Assembly (NCBI GenBank): GCA_007644065.1
Contig: VJWN01000009.1
Location: forward strand, 496,001-560,000
Length of the DNA stretch: 64,000 nt
Direction: 5' to 3'
Source of the DNA: Margaritispora aquatica
Lineage: Eukaryota > Ascomycota > Leotiomycetes > Helotiales > Discinellaceae
Below are positions 53,663 to 64,000 of this stretch, in pieces. Each line of letters begins with the position of its first letter. The first letter of the stretch is position 1. The translations under genes were made by a program, and so were the position numbers. The notes below the pieces were generated by a model that was not told the DNA's origin, did not search any database, and worked only from the letters and a program-made list of their open reading frames with translations.

Positions 53663-54515
53663 CTAGGCTCTATTTCGTCGAAAGCCGGTGCTACCTCTAC
53701 GTCGAGGACCTCGAGGTATAAATTAGCCGAATATCTGTGCTTTTTAGACTTAAAATCTCGGTCTATAATATAGAGGTTGCTTCTCCTGTAGTCCTAAAAG
53801 GACCCCTAGACTATAACCTTTATATTCTTATTCGTACTGTATATTTAGACCTTATTCCGATCCTACTTCTATCCTAGTGTCCGAAAAACCTATTCTTATC
53901 TTTTACCCTGCCCCCGTTCGACAGAACACTCGTTACTCTATATAACTATACCCTAGTCCTCCTAGTTCTAATGTCTATACGCGAGGCACTAGGTAAGCCG
54001 GGTAGCTACGTAAGCCTCTATCAATATCAGACGGCGTTTTACACGTTAATTAGTGATACTATATCTCTTAAGGATAGACTTAACGGTAAAGGGGTAGTAG
54101 GTAAGTCTATACGTAGCGATAACCTATAGGTAAGTATCCTTTAGGTTTAAGCGTACGTAACGTAGGAGGATTCGTTCTTGACGTTTTATATATACTTTCC
54201 CTTACAGGGTTTTTAGTGTTTCGAGTCTATCGTTATATAATACCTATTAGTAAATAGTATATCAAACTGTCCCGTAGTCTAAAGAAAGCTCCTTTGTAAT
54301 CTTACTGATTTTCGCGTCTTCTACGAATCTTCCTATAATTTTACTACGTTAATATAGACTAAGATACTTTCTATTATTCTAATTCCTAGATATTGAGCCT
54401 AAAGCTCTTCGTTAAGGTAGTATTTTTTTATAGTTAATAAATAGTAAGGGTAGCTAGGATACGCGTTTTTCGTAATTATGCACATTCGGTTAAATAGCAG
54501 TTGTCGGTTACTGTA

Positions 54516-55895
54516 CAGTACTAGTCAACTACTATTAAACGAAGCGAAGAACACGAAAATTCCGATTTTTTCGAAACATATACTTTTATTAATATTAAAT
54601 TAACTAATAAGTTTAAAAATACAAAAATAGAATTATTTAAAAGCTCTAATTCGTCCGTATAATATATATATAAAAAAATATACTATAATACCGTAGACCC
54701 TCTAGTATTTTATATGCTACCTATCCGCCACGATATAGGCCTTTATTCTACTATGTATACTCTTATATAAATTGTCGAAAAGTGACTAATCTAGTGTATC
54801 CCACGTAGCCTATAAACAGCTCTCTAGCCTCGCTCTTACGGCTTCTAACTCGCTTTTTTCGGCTATAACGTTAGGAAATATCTCGTAGACCCGTGTTTTA
54901 AGGTACTACTAGACGTATTTAATAGGATTAAGGTCTAGCGAGTACGTAGACTAGTTTAGAAGGTAAGGAATACCCTTAAGACGAAACTATTCGCGGACCT
55001 TATACGTATAGTGTATAGGTATATTGTCTTATATAAACACGTAACCGGGCTCTATTTTATCGAAAGCTAGTACTATCTTTACGTCGAGAACTTCGAGGTA
55101 CGAGTTAGCCGAATATCTATACTTTTTAGACTCGAAATTACGGTCTATAATATAGAGGTTGCTTCTCTCGTAGTCCTAGAAGGATCCCTAGACTATAACC
55201 TTTATATTCTTATTTATACCGTATATTTAGACCTTATCCCGATTCTATTTCTATACTAGTGTTCGAAAGACCTATTCTTGTCGTTTTCCTTACCCCCGCT
55301 CTACTAAACACTCGTTACTCTATATAACTATACCCTAGTCCTCCTAGTTCTAGTGTCTATACGCGAGGTACTAGGTAAGCCTAGTAGCTACGTAAGCTTT
55401 CGTCAATAACGGACAGCGTTTTGTACGCTAATTAGTAATGCTATACTTTTTGAGGATAGTCTTGACGGTAAAGGTCTAATATCGGAGCCTACACGCTATA
55501 ATAACCTATAGGTATATATTCTTTAGGTTTAAACGAACGTATCGTAGGAGGATTCGTTTATCGCGATTAGTATATGATTTCCTCCGTAGGGCTTTCGCTA
55601 CTTCGAGGCCGTCGTGGTAAACTGATTGTTAATAAATAGTATATCGAACGGTCGCGGGGTATAAAAATAGCTCCTTTGCGATATTAGTTTGTTTAATACC
55701 CTCTTCGAACCTCTCTATTACTCTACTACGTTGATATAGAGTAAGATACTTTCTATTAATTTGATTCCTAGTTATAGAGCGTAAAGCTCTTCGTTGAGGT
55801 GGCATTTTTGTAATATTAAAAAAGAATGATGGTGGCTAGGATTCGCGATTTTCGCGTTTATGCACTTTCGCTTAATTAGCAGTTGACGGTTACTG
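54516..55895 (-). mobile_element. Tc1/mariner element, copy 2, uninterrupted
   Basis: 1,380 bp from CAGTACTAGTCAACTAC to GACGGTTACTG, with TA at 54514-54515 and 55896-55897. It has the same order of sequence as copy 1, including the region where copy 1 carries the LTR insertion (about 55040, reading through without a break). The minus strand near 54905-54955 has the decayed Y-S-L-D-L-N-P-I-K-Y-V motif. It is A+T-rich with stop codons from RIP-like transitions. It shares the TA with copy 1. Confidence 0.85.
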
Positions 55896-55897
55896 TA

Positions 55898-56216
55898 TAT
55901 CTTGCTTTAAAAATACACCCAAGACGACTGAAAAGGATGTAAAAAGGCTGCACTGTTTATTATGCGTATATTAAGCTAGACCTAGTATCGTATTTGAACT
56001 TCCAGAGAGGTCATTTTGAGGCGTAATCGAGAAGTGAAACCTGATTCATGTCGTGGCAAATAGTGAGCTGCCTCGTATTCTTCCTAGGGATCGGTTAAAA
56101 AATATTGAACATTAATTTCGAGTTTCACAAATATTTACAAATTCTAGGCTTCAGTCTTGAAAGTGCCGAACTCGAAGTCACCTCTGGATCGAGGACGACT
56201 ACGTATCTCGCTAGTC
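55898..56216. other. Intergenic, no gene seen
   Basis: Return from A+T-rich repeat to normal base composition; no gene seen. Confidence 0.45.
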
Positions 56217-56606
56217 ATGAGGATATTCCATCTGCCCCCAAAAATCTCCAACAGCAACTCACTCCCACACTCTAAACCAAACTCAGAATCATTCAACAAC
56301 ACCCTCAAACAAGACACTCAATACCTCAAACTACGAATGAAGCCCTTCCTCAAATTCATTCCCTCGTTCGAGCAGACGGACGCCAAACTTAACTCAAATC
56401 CGAACCCAAGCACGATTCCAATTTCAATTTTACCTCCACACTCATACTTCCACACGCGCTCAAGCGAAGATTCCACCAAAGCGCGCCTTGCCGGTCTAAT
56501 CACATTTGCAATCATCGCATTCTTCCTACTCTTCAGCATCGGGCTCTACATTGCGTTGAGGAAAGCGAGCGCGGTGCGCAGAAGACAGTGCCAGCTGTCG
56601 CGGTGA
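56217..56606 (+). CDS. Small single-pass membrane protein
   Basis: The ATG at 56217 gives 129 aa. The N-terminal about 85 residues are Ser/Asn/Pro-rich without a signal peptide. One hydrophobic helix (about 91-113, 'LAGLITFAIIAFFLLFSIGLYIAL') is followed by a basic tail (RKASAVRRRQ), which predicts an N-out or C-in anchor. No family recognised. The next gene (56907) is also a small single-pass membrane protein on the same strand with similar layout but no clear sequence match. An upstream extension to 56157 exists only from a TTG. Confidence 0.45.
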   Translation: MRIFHLPPKISNSNSLPHSKPNSESFNNTLKQDTQYLKLRMKPFLKFIPSFEQTDAKLNSNPNPSTIPISILPPHSYFHTRSSEDSTKARLAGLITFAIIAFFLLFSIGLYIALRKASAVRRRQCQLSR

Positions 56607-56906
56607 GGAGGAAGGCGTTTGGTTCTCTTGCGTCCTGCACTTGATTTGCAGAACAGACTTCTGCTCTTGGCCAGTAACGCGGGCAAGACGTCGGATTCTG
56701 GCTCCTGCTTTGAAGAAGAGAGAGCGAGCGAGCGAGCGAGGGAAAGGCGAAGCGAGACACGGCACGACACGATACGCAGACTTTTGTTCTCCACGGTTTG
56801 CAGGTAGACATAGTGAGATGCAACAAACAATCTCGCCTTAACCACATCTCACAGCATCTCAGACCAAAGCAAACAAGCAAGATCGCCCTCCAAAAACCAC
56901 CTCACC
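56607..56906. other. Short intergenic region with (GAGC)n
   Basis: Contains a GAGAGAGCGAGCGAGCGAG run near 56718-56740. Leader of the next gene; no gene seen. Confidence 0.5.
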
Positions 56907-57329
56907 ATGGACACCCCAACCACCACACGAACCTACATCGAAGTGCCCTCTCCACCCCCACCAGCACCACCCAGCAACAACCACGTCTCGTACAACTTCA
57001 CGGTCTCACCACACCTGCACAGCGACACACCCAAGCTCAGCCGGACCATGATCCTCGGGCTCGCCATCACGGTGGTCCTAGCCGTGGCGCTCGTGCTCTC
57101 GGCCCTCTGGTTCGGGTGGCTGTACATGCGGTTCTTCCTGGCGGAGCGCGAGGCGCGGAAGACGCGGAAGGGCGACATGCTGCAGGGGCGGGTGGAGAGA
57201 AGTGTTGATGGGGAGGAGGGAATTGAGCTTGTGGAGCGGCTGGGGAGGGGAAGTGGAAGCGAGAGGAGGGTTGAGGTTGTGCGGAGGATGGAGGGGGCGA
57301 GGAGGCCGGAAGGGTGGCTTGATCTTTGA
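56907..57329 (+). CDS. Small single-pass membrane protein
   Basis: The ATG at 56907 (context CACCATGG) gives 140 aa. It has a Pro/Thr-rich N-terminal part with 'PSPPPPAPP', one strong hydrophobic helix at about 48-73 ('MILGLAITVVLAVALVLSALWFGWLY'), then a charged Arg/Glu-rich tail. No signal peptide and no known domain. The good start context and strong helix suggest a real gene; the function is unknown. Compare the neighbour at 56217 and the minus-strand gene at 62428. Confidence 0.6.
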   Translation: MDTPTTTRTYIEVPSPPPPAPPSNNHVSYNFTVSPHLHSDTPKLSRTMILGLAITVVLAVALVLSALWFGWLYMRFFLAEREARKTRKGDMLQGRVERSVDGEEGIELVERLGRGSGSERRVEVVRRMEGARRPEGWLDL

Positions 57330-58671
57330 GGGTTGAGGTTTCGGGGTTGGACCTTGATGGTCGTGGTGCTTCATTCATGGTTAGTAGGACACGATACGAC
57401 TCCTAGCTTAGATGAAGTAGAGACTTCTACAGGAGACGTGATTAGGCTAGGGCGAAATTCACAGAAGAAAAGCCTTGGATTGCATTGAGTACTGTCTGAA
57501 GCTAGGGAGGAGCACGCGAAAGACTGCATGTTTATCTGGAGAGCACAATGAACACGAACGATCGAACCGGGGAAGGAAAGGAGAGGAGAGGAGAGCTGTG
57601 AGGTAGAAAGAAGAAAGCACCGCATTATAGGAAACCTCGTTGAACTGGATGTTTATCGAGGCTTGCTCCTCTCCTCTTCAACTAAATGGAAAATAGATGA
57701 ACTTTGCCAGATGTGTTCCTCATCGACCTGAGTTATTTTCAGGCAGGTATTTCGTAAAGTGACGAGTATAGGCTAGGCATTAGCGAAAGTAAGATTACAC
57801 CCCCTCACGAACTGAGCTGAGCTGCTCCTTTATGAAGGTAAGTAATTAAATACATTAGCACAAACCATTCGCGACTCACAAATTCCGAACAATATTTGTA
57901 AAGTGTCGAAATGCATGAAACAACTAGAACAGGTCTATGTCTGCAACTTGCCATAAAGTTTCTTCTATTCTATTAAGCCACTTTGCAACTTGCATGTCAA
58001 GTCAACTTTGACATAACCGAGTGAAGTGAAAGAGTTATTATCCTTTCACACTTCTTGTTGCCAAGATCTTACTTTGATCTTTCAAGACGACTAGGTAACG
58101 CTCTACCTAGGGGATGGAGTCACAAAGTCACGAGCACACAGGCCAGTCAGTCATAGAGCACTTGCCCACCTACTCCACCCCACCACACCAGACCACACGA
58201 CAACAACAAAGATCCAAAGATAGGATAAACACATCTCATTCCTGTCCTACTAACTAACACCGACACCATATTTCCTATCCCCTCTCCTTATTGGCAAGCG
58301 CCTTTGCCGTTGTCGCTGTCGCAAACACGCGCTAGGGCAAGCAAGCAGACGACTAACGACTACCGATATACAAAGACCAAAGATAAGCAGTGATAAAAAA
58401 AAAAAAAACTAAACGCCTTCACCCATGCACCGATGCTCGTGACCATCCAGCCTCCGAATCTACCCGGTCGCCAAAACACCAATCAGAAGCAAGCCCGCAA
58501 AAGTCCAGATCCAGATCCAAATCCAAATCCAAATCCAAAAGCACCGACAAGGAGAAAGAATTTACACCCTAGTAGCGGTATCCGACTCCCCCACGTTCTG
58601 TTCTGTCCAAAGAGCAAAGGAGGGAGATATGTTGCCCAACTTTGCGATAGCTCATACTCAATGATAAACGC
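57330..58671. other. Intergenic with short tandem repeats
   Basis: No gene seen. Contains a GGAGAGGAGAGGAGAG run near 57576-57595, a poly-A tract at 58396-58409 and a (CCAAAT)n-like run near 58505-58540. Confidence 0.5.
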
Positions 58672-60512
58672 TCATCGCTCCCATCCAGACTCAATCTCTC
58701 GATCGCCAGCGTAAATGCGTCGCCCACCACTGCCAGCACCATAGAGCATCTCCATGAGCTTGGATTTCTGCTTCTCTCGCACACCACCCAAGTGCCCACT
58801 GACCTCTTCTAGTCCTCTGATTTGCTCTTGAACACCAATGGTGCTCCCGTTTGCTCGTAAAAGTGGACTGACGAGCTTTCTCCTCAGGTTTTCCAGATTA
58901 GCCTTGAGTGTGAGTAGCTTTCTGTTATGGTCTTCGAGAATGCCCTTGTTCTGAACAGTCTTTGCGCGGATGTTGCGAAGGAGCTTCTTGTTCTTCTCAA
59001 ACTTGTGTAATGTGCTGGAGTTTGGTCCAAGTAGCTTAGTCCATAGAGAAGAGAGCATGTCATCTTCTGCAGAATCTTGTGCATCTGATTCACGAATGAC
59101 TGTTCGCGCAAGATTGTGAAACTGTCGATCGATCGATTCAAATAGTGAGAAGAGAGCAAGGGAGTGTTGCAACTCTGAATTGATAGACTCCTCTAGAACG
59201 GTCAGAAATTCTGTGAAGGTGCGTTGAAGAGTGTGCTTCGTTCGTTGTTGAGTCGAAAGCCCGAACACAGATGTTGCGAATGTACCCAAGCGAGTGGGAG
59301 TTCCAGCAGGGGTTTCGAAGATACCACACCGGCTTAACAAGGTGTGGATGTTATCATACGCCGAAGTGATGGATGTTGGAGGAGACAGTTGTAGTTGGGA
59401 AAGTTCTCTTCGAGCCCAATCCATAACGATAAGGATTCTGAGGTGGTCAGATGATGAGCATGTGAGGAAGTGAGAAAGCACTTACCCGTCAACATCTCCA
59501 TCCACATTAGCGAAGAATCTTGTAAGCTCAATAGCCAGAGTCTTTAAACTATCACTCAGATCGTCTAATTCTTTGACAATGATAGGAGCCGAGGTCATGT
59601 TAGTTGACCGGACACTCTCTCCTAAGTCCCACACTGCAACACCGGTGGCTTGTAAATCGCCGATTTGCTGCACACCATTCTCGGAGTAGAAGATGAGGGG
59701 TTCGAAAGCCTTTGCAAGTCCCGCAACCTTAACAAGATCAGGCACAGGGGTTGGGAGGCCTGGCTGAAACAGTGTCCTGAATGCCAGTAAAGAAAGTAGA
59801 CCAAAAAATGCATACGTGAATAAAGATGTCCATGATCTCGTAGCATGATCAACTTTGTCTTTGACCAAAGAGAATGCAGCTTCAAAGGGTTCGGTGCGAT
59901 GCTGTACTTCTGCTCTTACCGCAAAACGAATATCTTGACGGATATTAGTGAAAATATTTACTATGGAAGGAACATCATACAATTGTTTGGGTGCTCGGTT
60001 GAAGGGATCGCAACATCTTCATTCTCCTCCTGCTTAATCATTGACCCAAAGTTTCTTCCAAAATCTCCGCCAGCAGGATATGGACTAGGACTCGGGCTCC
60101 TCTGCTTCTCTGGCGACAGCGATCCAGTAGGTAACCGCGTCTTGACCGCCGCAGCTAGTGTCGCATCATGCCCCTCATCCGCGCTCTCGTACTCCGGACT
60201 GCTTTCCCTCGAGTCTCTACTCCGCTTCCCCAATATCGGACTGCGACTCTGCCTATTCCAAAAGCCGCTGCTTCGGTTGCCGTTTCCGTCTCGTCGCCAC
60301 GCTGGTGGGCTGTATCTGCCTGCTGACATCGAGTCTGCCATCTCCGAGTCCGTGTCTGAACGGAAGCCGGAGCGATGAGAAGGGTAACCAAAGCGGGGTG
60401 ATGGGCTGAGGTTCAGGTTTAACTCGCTGCTTCCGGGCTCGAAATCTTGTAGAGAGGCCTCCAAAGAAGGATGGGCGTCGAAGAGGCCTTCCAGCTCTTC
60501 GATTGTCGACAT
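58672..60512 (-). CDS. Conserved fungal membrane protein with coiled coil
   Basis: Exons 60512-59981, 59933-59486 and 59437-58672; introns 47 nt (GTATGA...CAAG) and 48 nt (GTAAGT...CTCAG), phases intact, 581 aa. The N-terminal about 175 residues are Ser/Pro/Arg-rich and disordered. One membrane helix lies at about 212-230 ('WTSLFTYAFFGLLSLLAFR'). After it come 'LPTPVPDLVKVAGLAKAFEPLIFYS', a helical middle, then the block 'FTEFLTVLEESINSELQHSLALFSLFESIDRQF' and 'RTVIRESDAQDSAEDDMLSSLW'. A coiled-coil stretch with 'KNKKLLRNIRAKTVQNKGILEDHNRKLLTLKANLENLRRKL' and 'SPLLRANG' follows. The middle and coiled-coil parts look strongly constrained. I recognise it as a widely shared fungal type but know no function. 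It is probably an organelle or ER membrane protein with a long soluble coiled-coil tail. Confidence 0.78.
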
Positions 60513-62427
60513 TGGTTTCGGGTATCGGCTCAGCGATCAGTTGTGTCTCGATGCGTCGTAGTGGTAGTGGTAGTGGTTTAGGGTATTTCCGTACGTGTAC
60601 GATGAATAGGTAGACGAATAGAAGAACGGCGAAAGCGATGAATGTACTAGGCGCAATGTGAAGAGATATTAGAGCGACGTGAACGTGGTTCTCAACGGTG
60701 ATAAATCCCATGTCCTCTGGGCTGCCAGGTTGGAAGTAGGTACACCAAAGTTATGATAGGATAATCGCGACAACCTGGAACGCGAACCAAAACAATAGGC
60801 GATATAGACGCGACGAATTCGGAACAGGCGCAAATAATAGGTGGGAAGAGAAAGAAGGTGTAGGAAAAGAGGGAGGGCAGATGGAAAAAGGGATAAGGCA
60901 GCAGATCTGGAAATGGAGGAGAATGGAGGTAGAGGTGGTAGTAGTGGTGGTGGTGGTGGTGATGGTGGGGTTGACTTTGGCCTCTCGATCTGGTCTGAAA
61001 TGTGCGGAAAGACTACTGCACGCTTGCCAGCCACTTGATATTCCTACCTGGTGTTCCCTTTTGGAGGTTCCTTTTTGCTGTGACCGTCGTGTTTGCTCAG
61101 CAGTTCCTGGCAGTACCAGCAGTTCCTGGCCGCTTGTGTGCTGGCCAGCGGTCGTCTGGTGTTTTGACAAGTCAGGATGGAGAGGGATGTGGAAGTGGAT
61201 GTGGATGTGGAGGATGCATACTGTACAGTACAGCAGTAGGTCGAGAGAGAATGCACGGGGTTGGACGAATCGTTATCGCAGGTCACGATGAACAAGGTCA
61301 AGATGCTGCGGCCCGTGACGAAGAACCAATCAAAAATATTCAGCGAAATCCTGGTGAAACATTGGACTCCAGGAGATCCAAGCTACCTAGGGAAGTAGAA
61401 ACATATCATATCAGCCCAGTATGTATGTATGTATGTATGTGCCTTGCATTGAAACTTTTGATTACTTACCAGCCATCTTCCTCAGATTATGAGAGATGAC
61501 TATGTTCTCCTCGGCTATTGTATCAAAGAGTACTAGTACTTTTGTTACCAGGCAGCAAGAAGAAAGAGAAGCTGCATTGAAAGCCATTGAGATGGAGACT
61601 ATTGAGCCTGTAGGGGAAGACAAAGATGTGTGAGGAATTCGTTCGGGGACTCGGACCAAAGGTAAAGGTGGTGTGTGTTATGAAACTCAAAAGGAATCCT
61701 AAGCAACATGCAGCTCAGTCTTAGTGTCTCCTCATCTCTCATAACTGGGTCCGAGTGCTCCTTTGCCACTAAAGTCAATTGAGTGTTCCAGCAAAATAGT
61801 GTTTTTTACAATAGATTTTGTGTAATCCTTCCTACCTTTGAGTCTAAGAAACCTTGAGGTCAATGAAAAGCAACAATAATGATCTATCTTTATTCATCCG
61901 AGCAGTTGAAAAGGTTTCGACTTCTCATTTAGTGTGGTAGCTGGCTGGCTGGCTCCCTTCCTTATGATCGCTGATTGGAACAAAGCAGGAATGTTCACAT
62001 TCTACTCTTGTGTGCTTTTTCTTCCGAATGTCATTCGATTTGGAGACTGTACCTAGTCATCTCTGTCGAAAACAGAAACTCTCGTCAGATACTTGGAATT
62101 TATATAAGGTATACGGTATATCTATTGTACACAAAGGTTTTCATCCAAAAAGTATCTAACTGTATAATCCAAGCAAAACCTTAAAGCGAAAAAAACATAA
62201 TGATAATATATTGTCAGCTGTACTAGTGTGAAATTTGAGATTGGCATACCTTTGGCGAGGACGATGTGCTGTATGTAGTTTTTCAAGAAACCTTGCCAGA
62301 TATAACGTCTGTAACCTTCACTAGAATTATATATTTCTCAATCAACATTCTATTAACATCATTCAACCATAAAAAACTACGACAGATTAGCCTCCCTCCT
62401 TCTCCTCCTCCTCTCCTTAATTCCACA
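60513..62427. other. Intergenic with microsatellites
   Basis: No supported gene. Contains a (GGT)n run near 60929-60965, a GGATGTGGATGTGG run near 61190-61210 and a (GTAT)n run near 61421-61440. Frames here show no domain. Confidence 0.5.
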
Positions 62428-63007
62428 CTACCCACCACCACCACCCATCCCACTCCCGACACCCGCCTTCCCCTTCTCATTCTTATCCCTGGTCAAGACC
62501 CAAATCACCGCACCCACGCCACCCAACACACACAACGAGATGCCATACAGCGCCATCAGCTTAGCCTTACTCACGATCTTGCCCTTCAGGGTGGTGGGCC
62601 CCGGCGGCGGCGCGTTGGAGTAGAGATTCGCATCCGTGAAGATGCGCGGGGGCACGACGGGGGAGGTGGTCGGGATGAGGGGTTGGAGCGAGTAGATGGA
62701 CGGCGGCGCGGTCGAGGGCTCTGAGTAGGGTGTTTTGGCGGGGAGGGCGGAGGCGGAGTATGCGGGTGGTGGTGGGAGGGCGGTTTCTGCTGTTGGTGGT
62801 GGGTTTTGGGCTTCTAGATCGCGGTGGACGGTTTGTGTGGTGTTGTGTGAGGGTGGGTGAGGGGTGAGATCTTGCTGTGCGTGTGTTAGCAATTAGACTA
62901 ACAGGAAAAGATGAGATTTGAGGCGAGATGAAGTGAGCTGAAGTGAGCTATTATAAGATGAGATGAGATGAGATCAGGAAACATACCATGGGATGAGAAT
63001 GATCCAT
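62428..63007 (-). CDS. Small single-pass membrane protein with PPxY motif
   Basis: Exon 1 (63007-62987, only MDHSHPM) and exon 2 (62874-62428) are joined across a 112-nt intron (GTATGT donor, GCTAAC branch, GCACAG acceptor), giving 155 aa. The N-terminal half is Pro/Ser/Thr-rich and carries P-P-A-Y at about 43-46, a possible WW-domain (Rsp5-type ligase) site. One hydrophobic helix lies at about 113-134 ('LMALYGISLCVLGGVGAVIWVL') and a short charged, Gly-rich tail ends the protein. No signal peptide. The intron contains a (GAGAT)n run near 62957-62973. Function is unknown. Confidence 0.6.
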
Positions 63008-64000
63008 TTCGTTCTCTGGGGTATCTATCTTCTCTCCCAAAACACAAGCAAGCAAGCGAGAGTGTGTGGCGACGATAGCGGGAGCGAATGAACCGCAAGA
63101 CAAAGTGAGACTGTCTCTCTTTCCTCTCCTCTCTATAACATGAAGGGTATGTACGGTAGGACGGTCGGTATGAGAGAGACAAAAGTGAGACAAACAAAAA
63201 CGGCGACAACGACAACACGATGAGATGTCGTTGGATTTACCTTACCTTACCCTAGGTACCTCCCAACGGCACGTTTGGGCCCACGACCCATTCATTTATT
63301 CTCAGCTCTTCTCGTATTCAGGATAAGGATAGGATAGGTAGGGGAAGAAGCAAGCATAAGCACCCAGCACCAGCATACGCACCAGCACCACAGGCACAAC
63401 CAAGAAAATCGATAAATAGAAAATAAATTGGCCGAGTTCCCGGTTTTGGTTGGGGCATGGGACTGTGTATGGTTAGATGCACAAGTTTAGGGGTGCTTGA
63501 TTGGGATAGGAACGGTCGGGGGTGCTCGATAGGGCATGGCCTGATGCGAGTTGGGGGCTAGAAGGTGAAGATTTGTTGTGCTGTCAGCTTCAGCTTTCGC
63601 TTTAGCCAAGTACCTAGGTACAGCAGTACGTATGGTAGTACTGTAGTAGTTTGCACGCGTAGATAAGGGATGATGGATAAGGAACAAGAGATGATCTGAT
63701 AAGCGTCTCAGTTTTGATGTTGTTGAGTTAACGTTATCGTGCGAGGTTTGAGATCGAAAAGTGCGTTGGCTCGTTATGGTTTGAGTTGTAAACAGAAGAG
63801 AACTTTCGACTGTGATGAGAATCTTGCGTGTTGTGCCCTTTGAGGACTACCTTACCTCAGGTACTCGATCTAGATTTATGGATGCGCCCTGAATTGGGCA
63901 TGAGCTAGAGTGGAAACTCGGGAGGCTAAGAAACAAAGTGTAATTGTGTGTAGTTAGCTTGGGACAGCAAGACTAATGGATGGTCTAAAGGCGGAGGTGA
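63008..64000. other. Intergenic, no gene seen
   Basis: No supported gene to the right edge. A single ACGCGT occurs near 63655. Confidence 0.45.

Larger units (their letters stand above)
46232..54513 (-). mobile_element. Tc1/mariner element, copy 1, split by an LTR element
   Basis: The left end follows TA (46230-46231) and reads CAGTACTAGACAACTGC; the right end is inverted (GCAGTTGTCGGTTACTG) before TA at 54514-54515. Removing the 6,897-bp insertion and one 5-bp duplication leaves exactly 1,380 bp, the length of copy 2. The minus strand near 46620-46670 shows a decayed transposase motif: Y-S-P-D-L-N-P-I-K-H-V followed by stops where Trp and other residues are expected, the P-x-Y-S-P-D-L-N-P-I-E-H signature of Tc1/mariner transposases. 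Many stops make it dead. Confidence 0.82.

Noticed and set aside
56157..56216. Upstream extension of the small membrane protein
   Set aside because: Depends on a TTG start; no ATG in frame before 56217.
60253..60711. 152-codon minus-strand frame with a hydrophobic start, overlapping exon 1 of the gene at 58672-60512
   Set aside because: It overlaps exon 1 in another frame; its hydrophobic N-terminal part lies in the probable leader. It could be an upstream reading frame, but nothing supports translation.
61002..61499. 165-codon plus-strand frame
   Set aside because: Passes through GT-rich microsatellites; composition driven by the repeats.
1..64000. CRISPR arrays, bacterial operons, Shine-Dalgarno sites
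   Set aside because: None seen, and not expected in a fungal nuclear sequence.

Overview
This window is nuclear DNA of a filamentous ascomycete fungus. The genes carry short spliceosomal introns (about 44-190 nt, GTAWGT-type donors, CTAAC/CTRAC-like branch sites, CAG/TAG/AAG acceptors). They encode eukaryotic and fungal proteins: Dcp2, SRP9, class Ia ribonucleotide reductase R2, mitochondrial Iba57, 2EXR-domain proteins and an LDB19-type arrestin. The A+T-rich transposon block shows transition-type decay typical of repeat-induced point mutation (RIP). The set of 2EXR proteins, small secreted proteins and gene style suggests Leotiomycetes (Helotiales), which is an inference and not proven.

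Layout. 1-4.1 kb: three 2EXR genes in a row on the minus strand (one cut by the window edge, one decayed, one intact). 5.4-7 kb: an arrestin-like trafficking adaptor with two PPxY motifs. 7-12.2 kb: a gene-poor stretch. 12.3-18.5 kb: a lineage-specific gene with a frame break, a small secreted Cys protein, a secreted metallo-beta-lactamase-fold protein, an 8-Cys miniprotein and a probable secreted Cys peptide. 18.9-30.5 kb: a housekeeping block with SRP9, RNR2, a DUF4112 protein, DCP2, IBA57 and a DNAJC17/Cwf23-type J protein. 30.8-39.5 kb: an APH-fold phosphotransferase, an uncharacterised 3-exon gene, a divergent pair for thymine salvage (thymine 7-hydroxylase and isoorotate decarboxylase) and another 2EXR gene. 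41.1 kb: an intron-containing tRNA-Gly(GCC). 42.1-43.0 kb: a MITE-like inverted-repeat element with a second one inside it. 43.1-45.9 kb: an intact 9-exon gene of unknown family starting about 60 bp from that element, then a second 8-Cys miniprotein. 46.2-55.9 kb: a 9.7 kb RIP-decayed nest of two 1,380-bp Tc1/mariner copies, the first split by a 6,897-bp Ty3/gypsy element. 56.2-63 kb: small single-pass membrane proteins and a conserved membrane/coiled-coil protein.

Functional links. The two divergent genes at 35.4-38.1 kb encode consecutive steps that turn thymine into uracil, and their shared 504-bp promoter carries three HGATAR sites. RNR2 is surrounded by five perfect ACGCGT (MCB) boxes within 0.9 kb, which fits G1/S control by an MBF-type factor. 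The best candidates for something undescribed are the 9-exon helical protein at 43.1-45.3 kb, the pair of 8-Cys MC-start miniproteins, and the tRNA-Gly whose intron carries a B-box-like sequence while its own T arm is degenerate.
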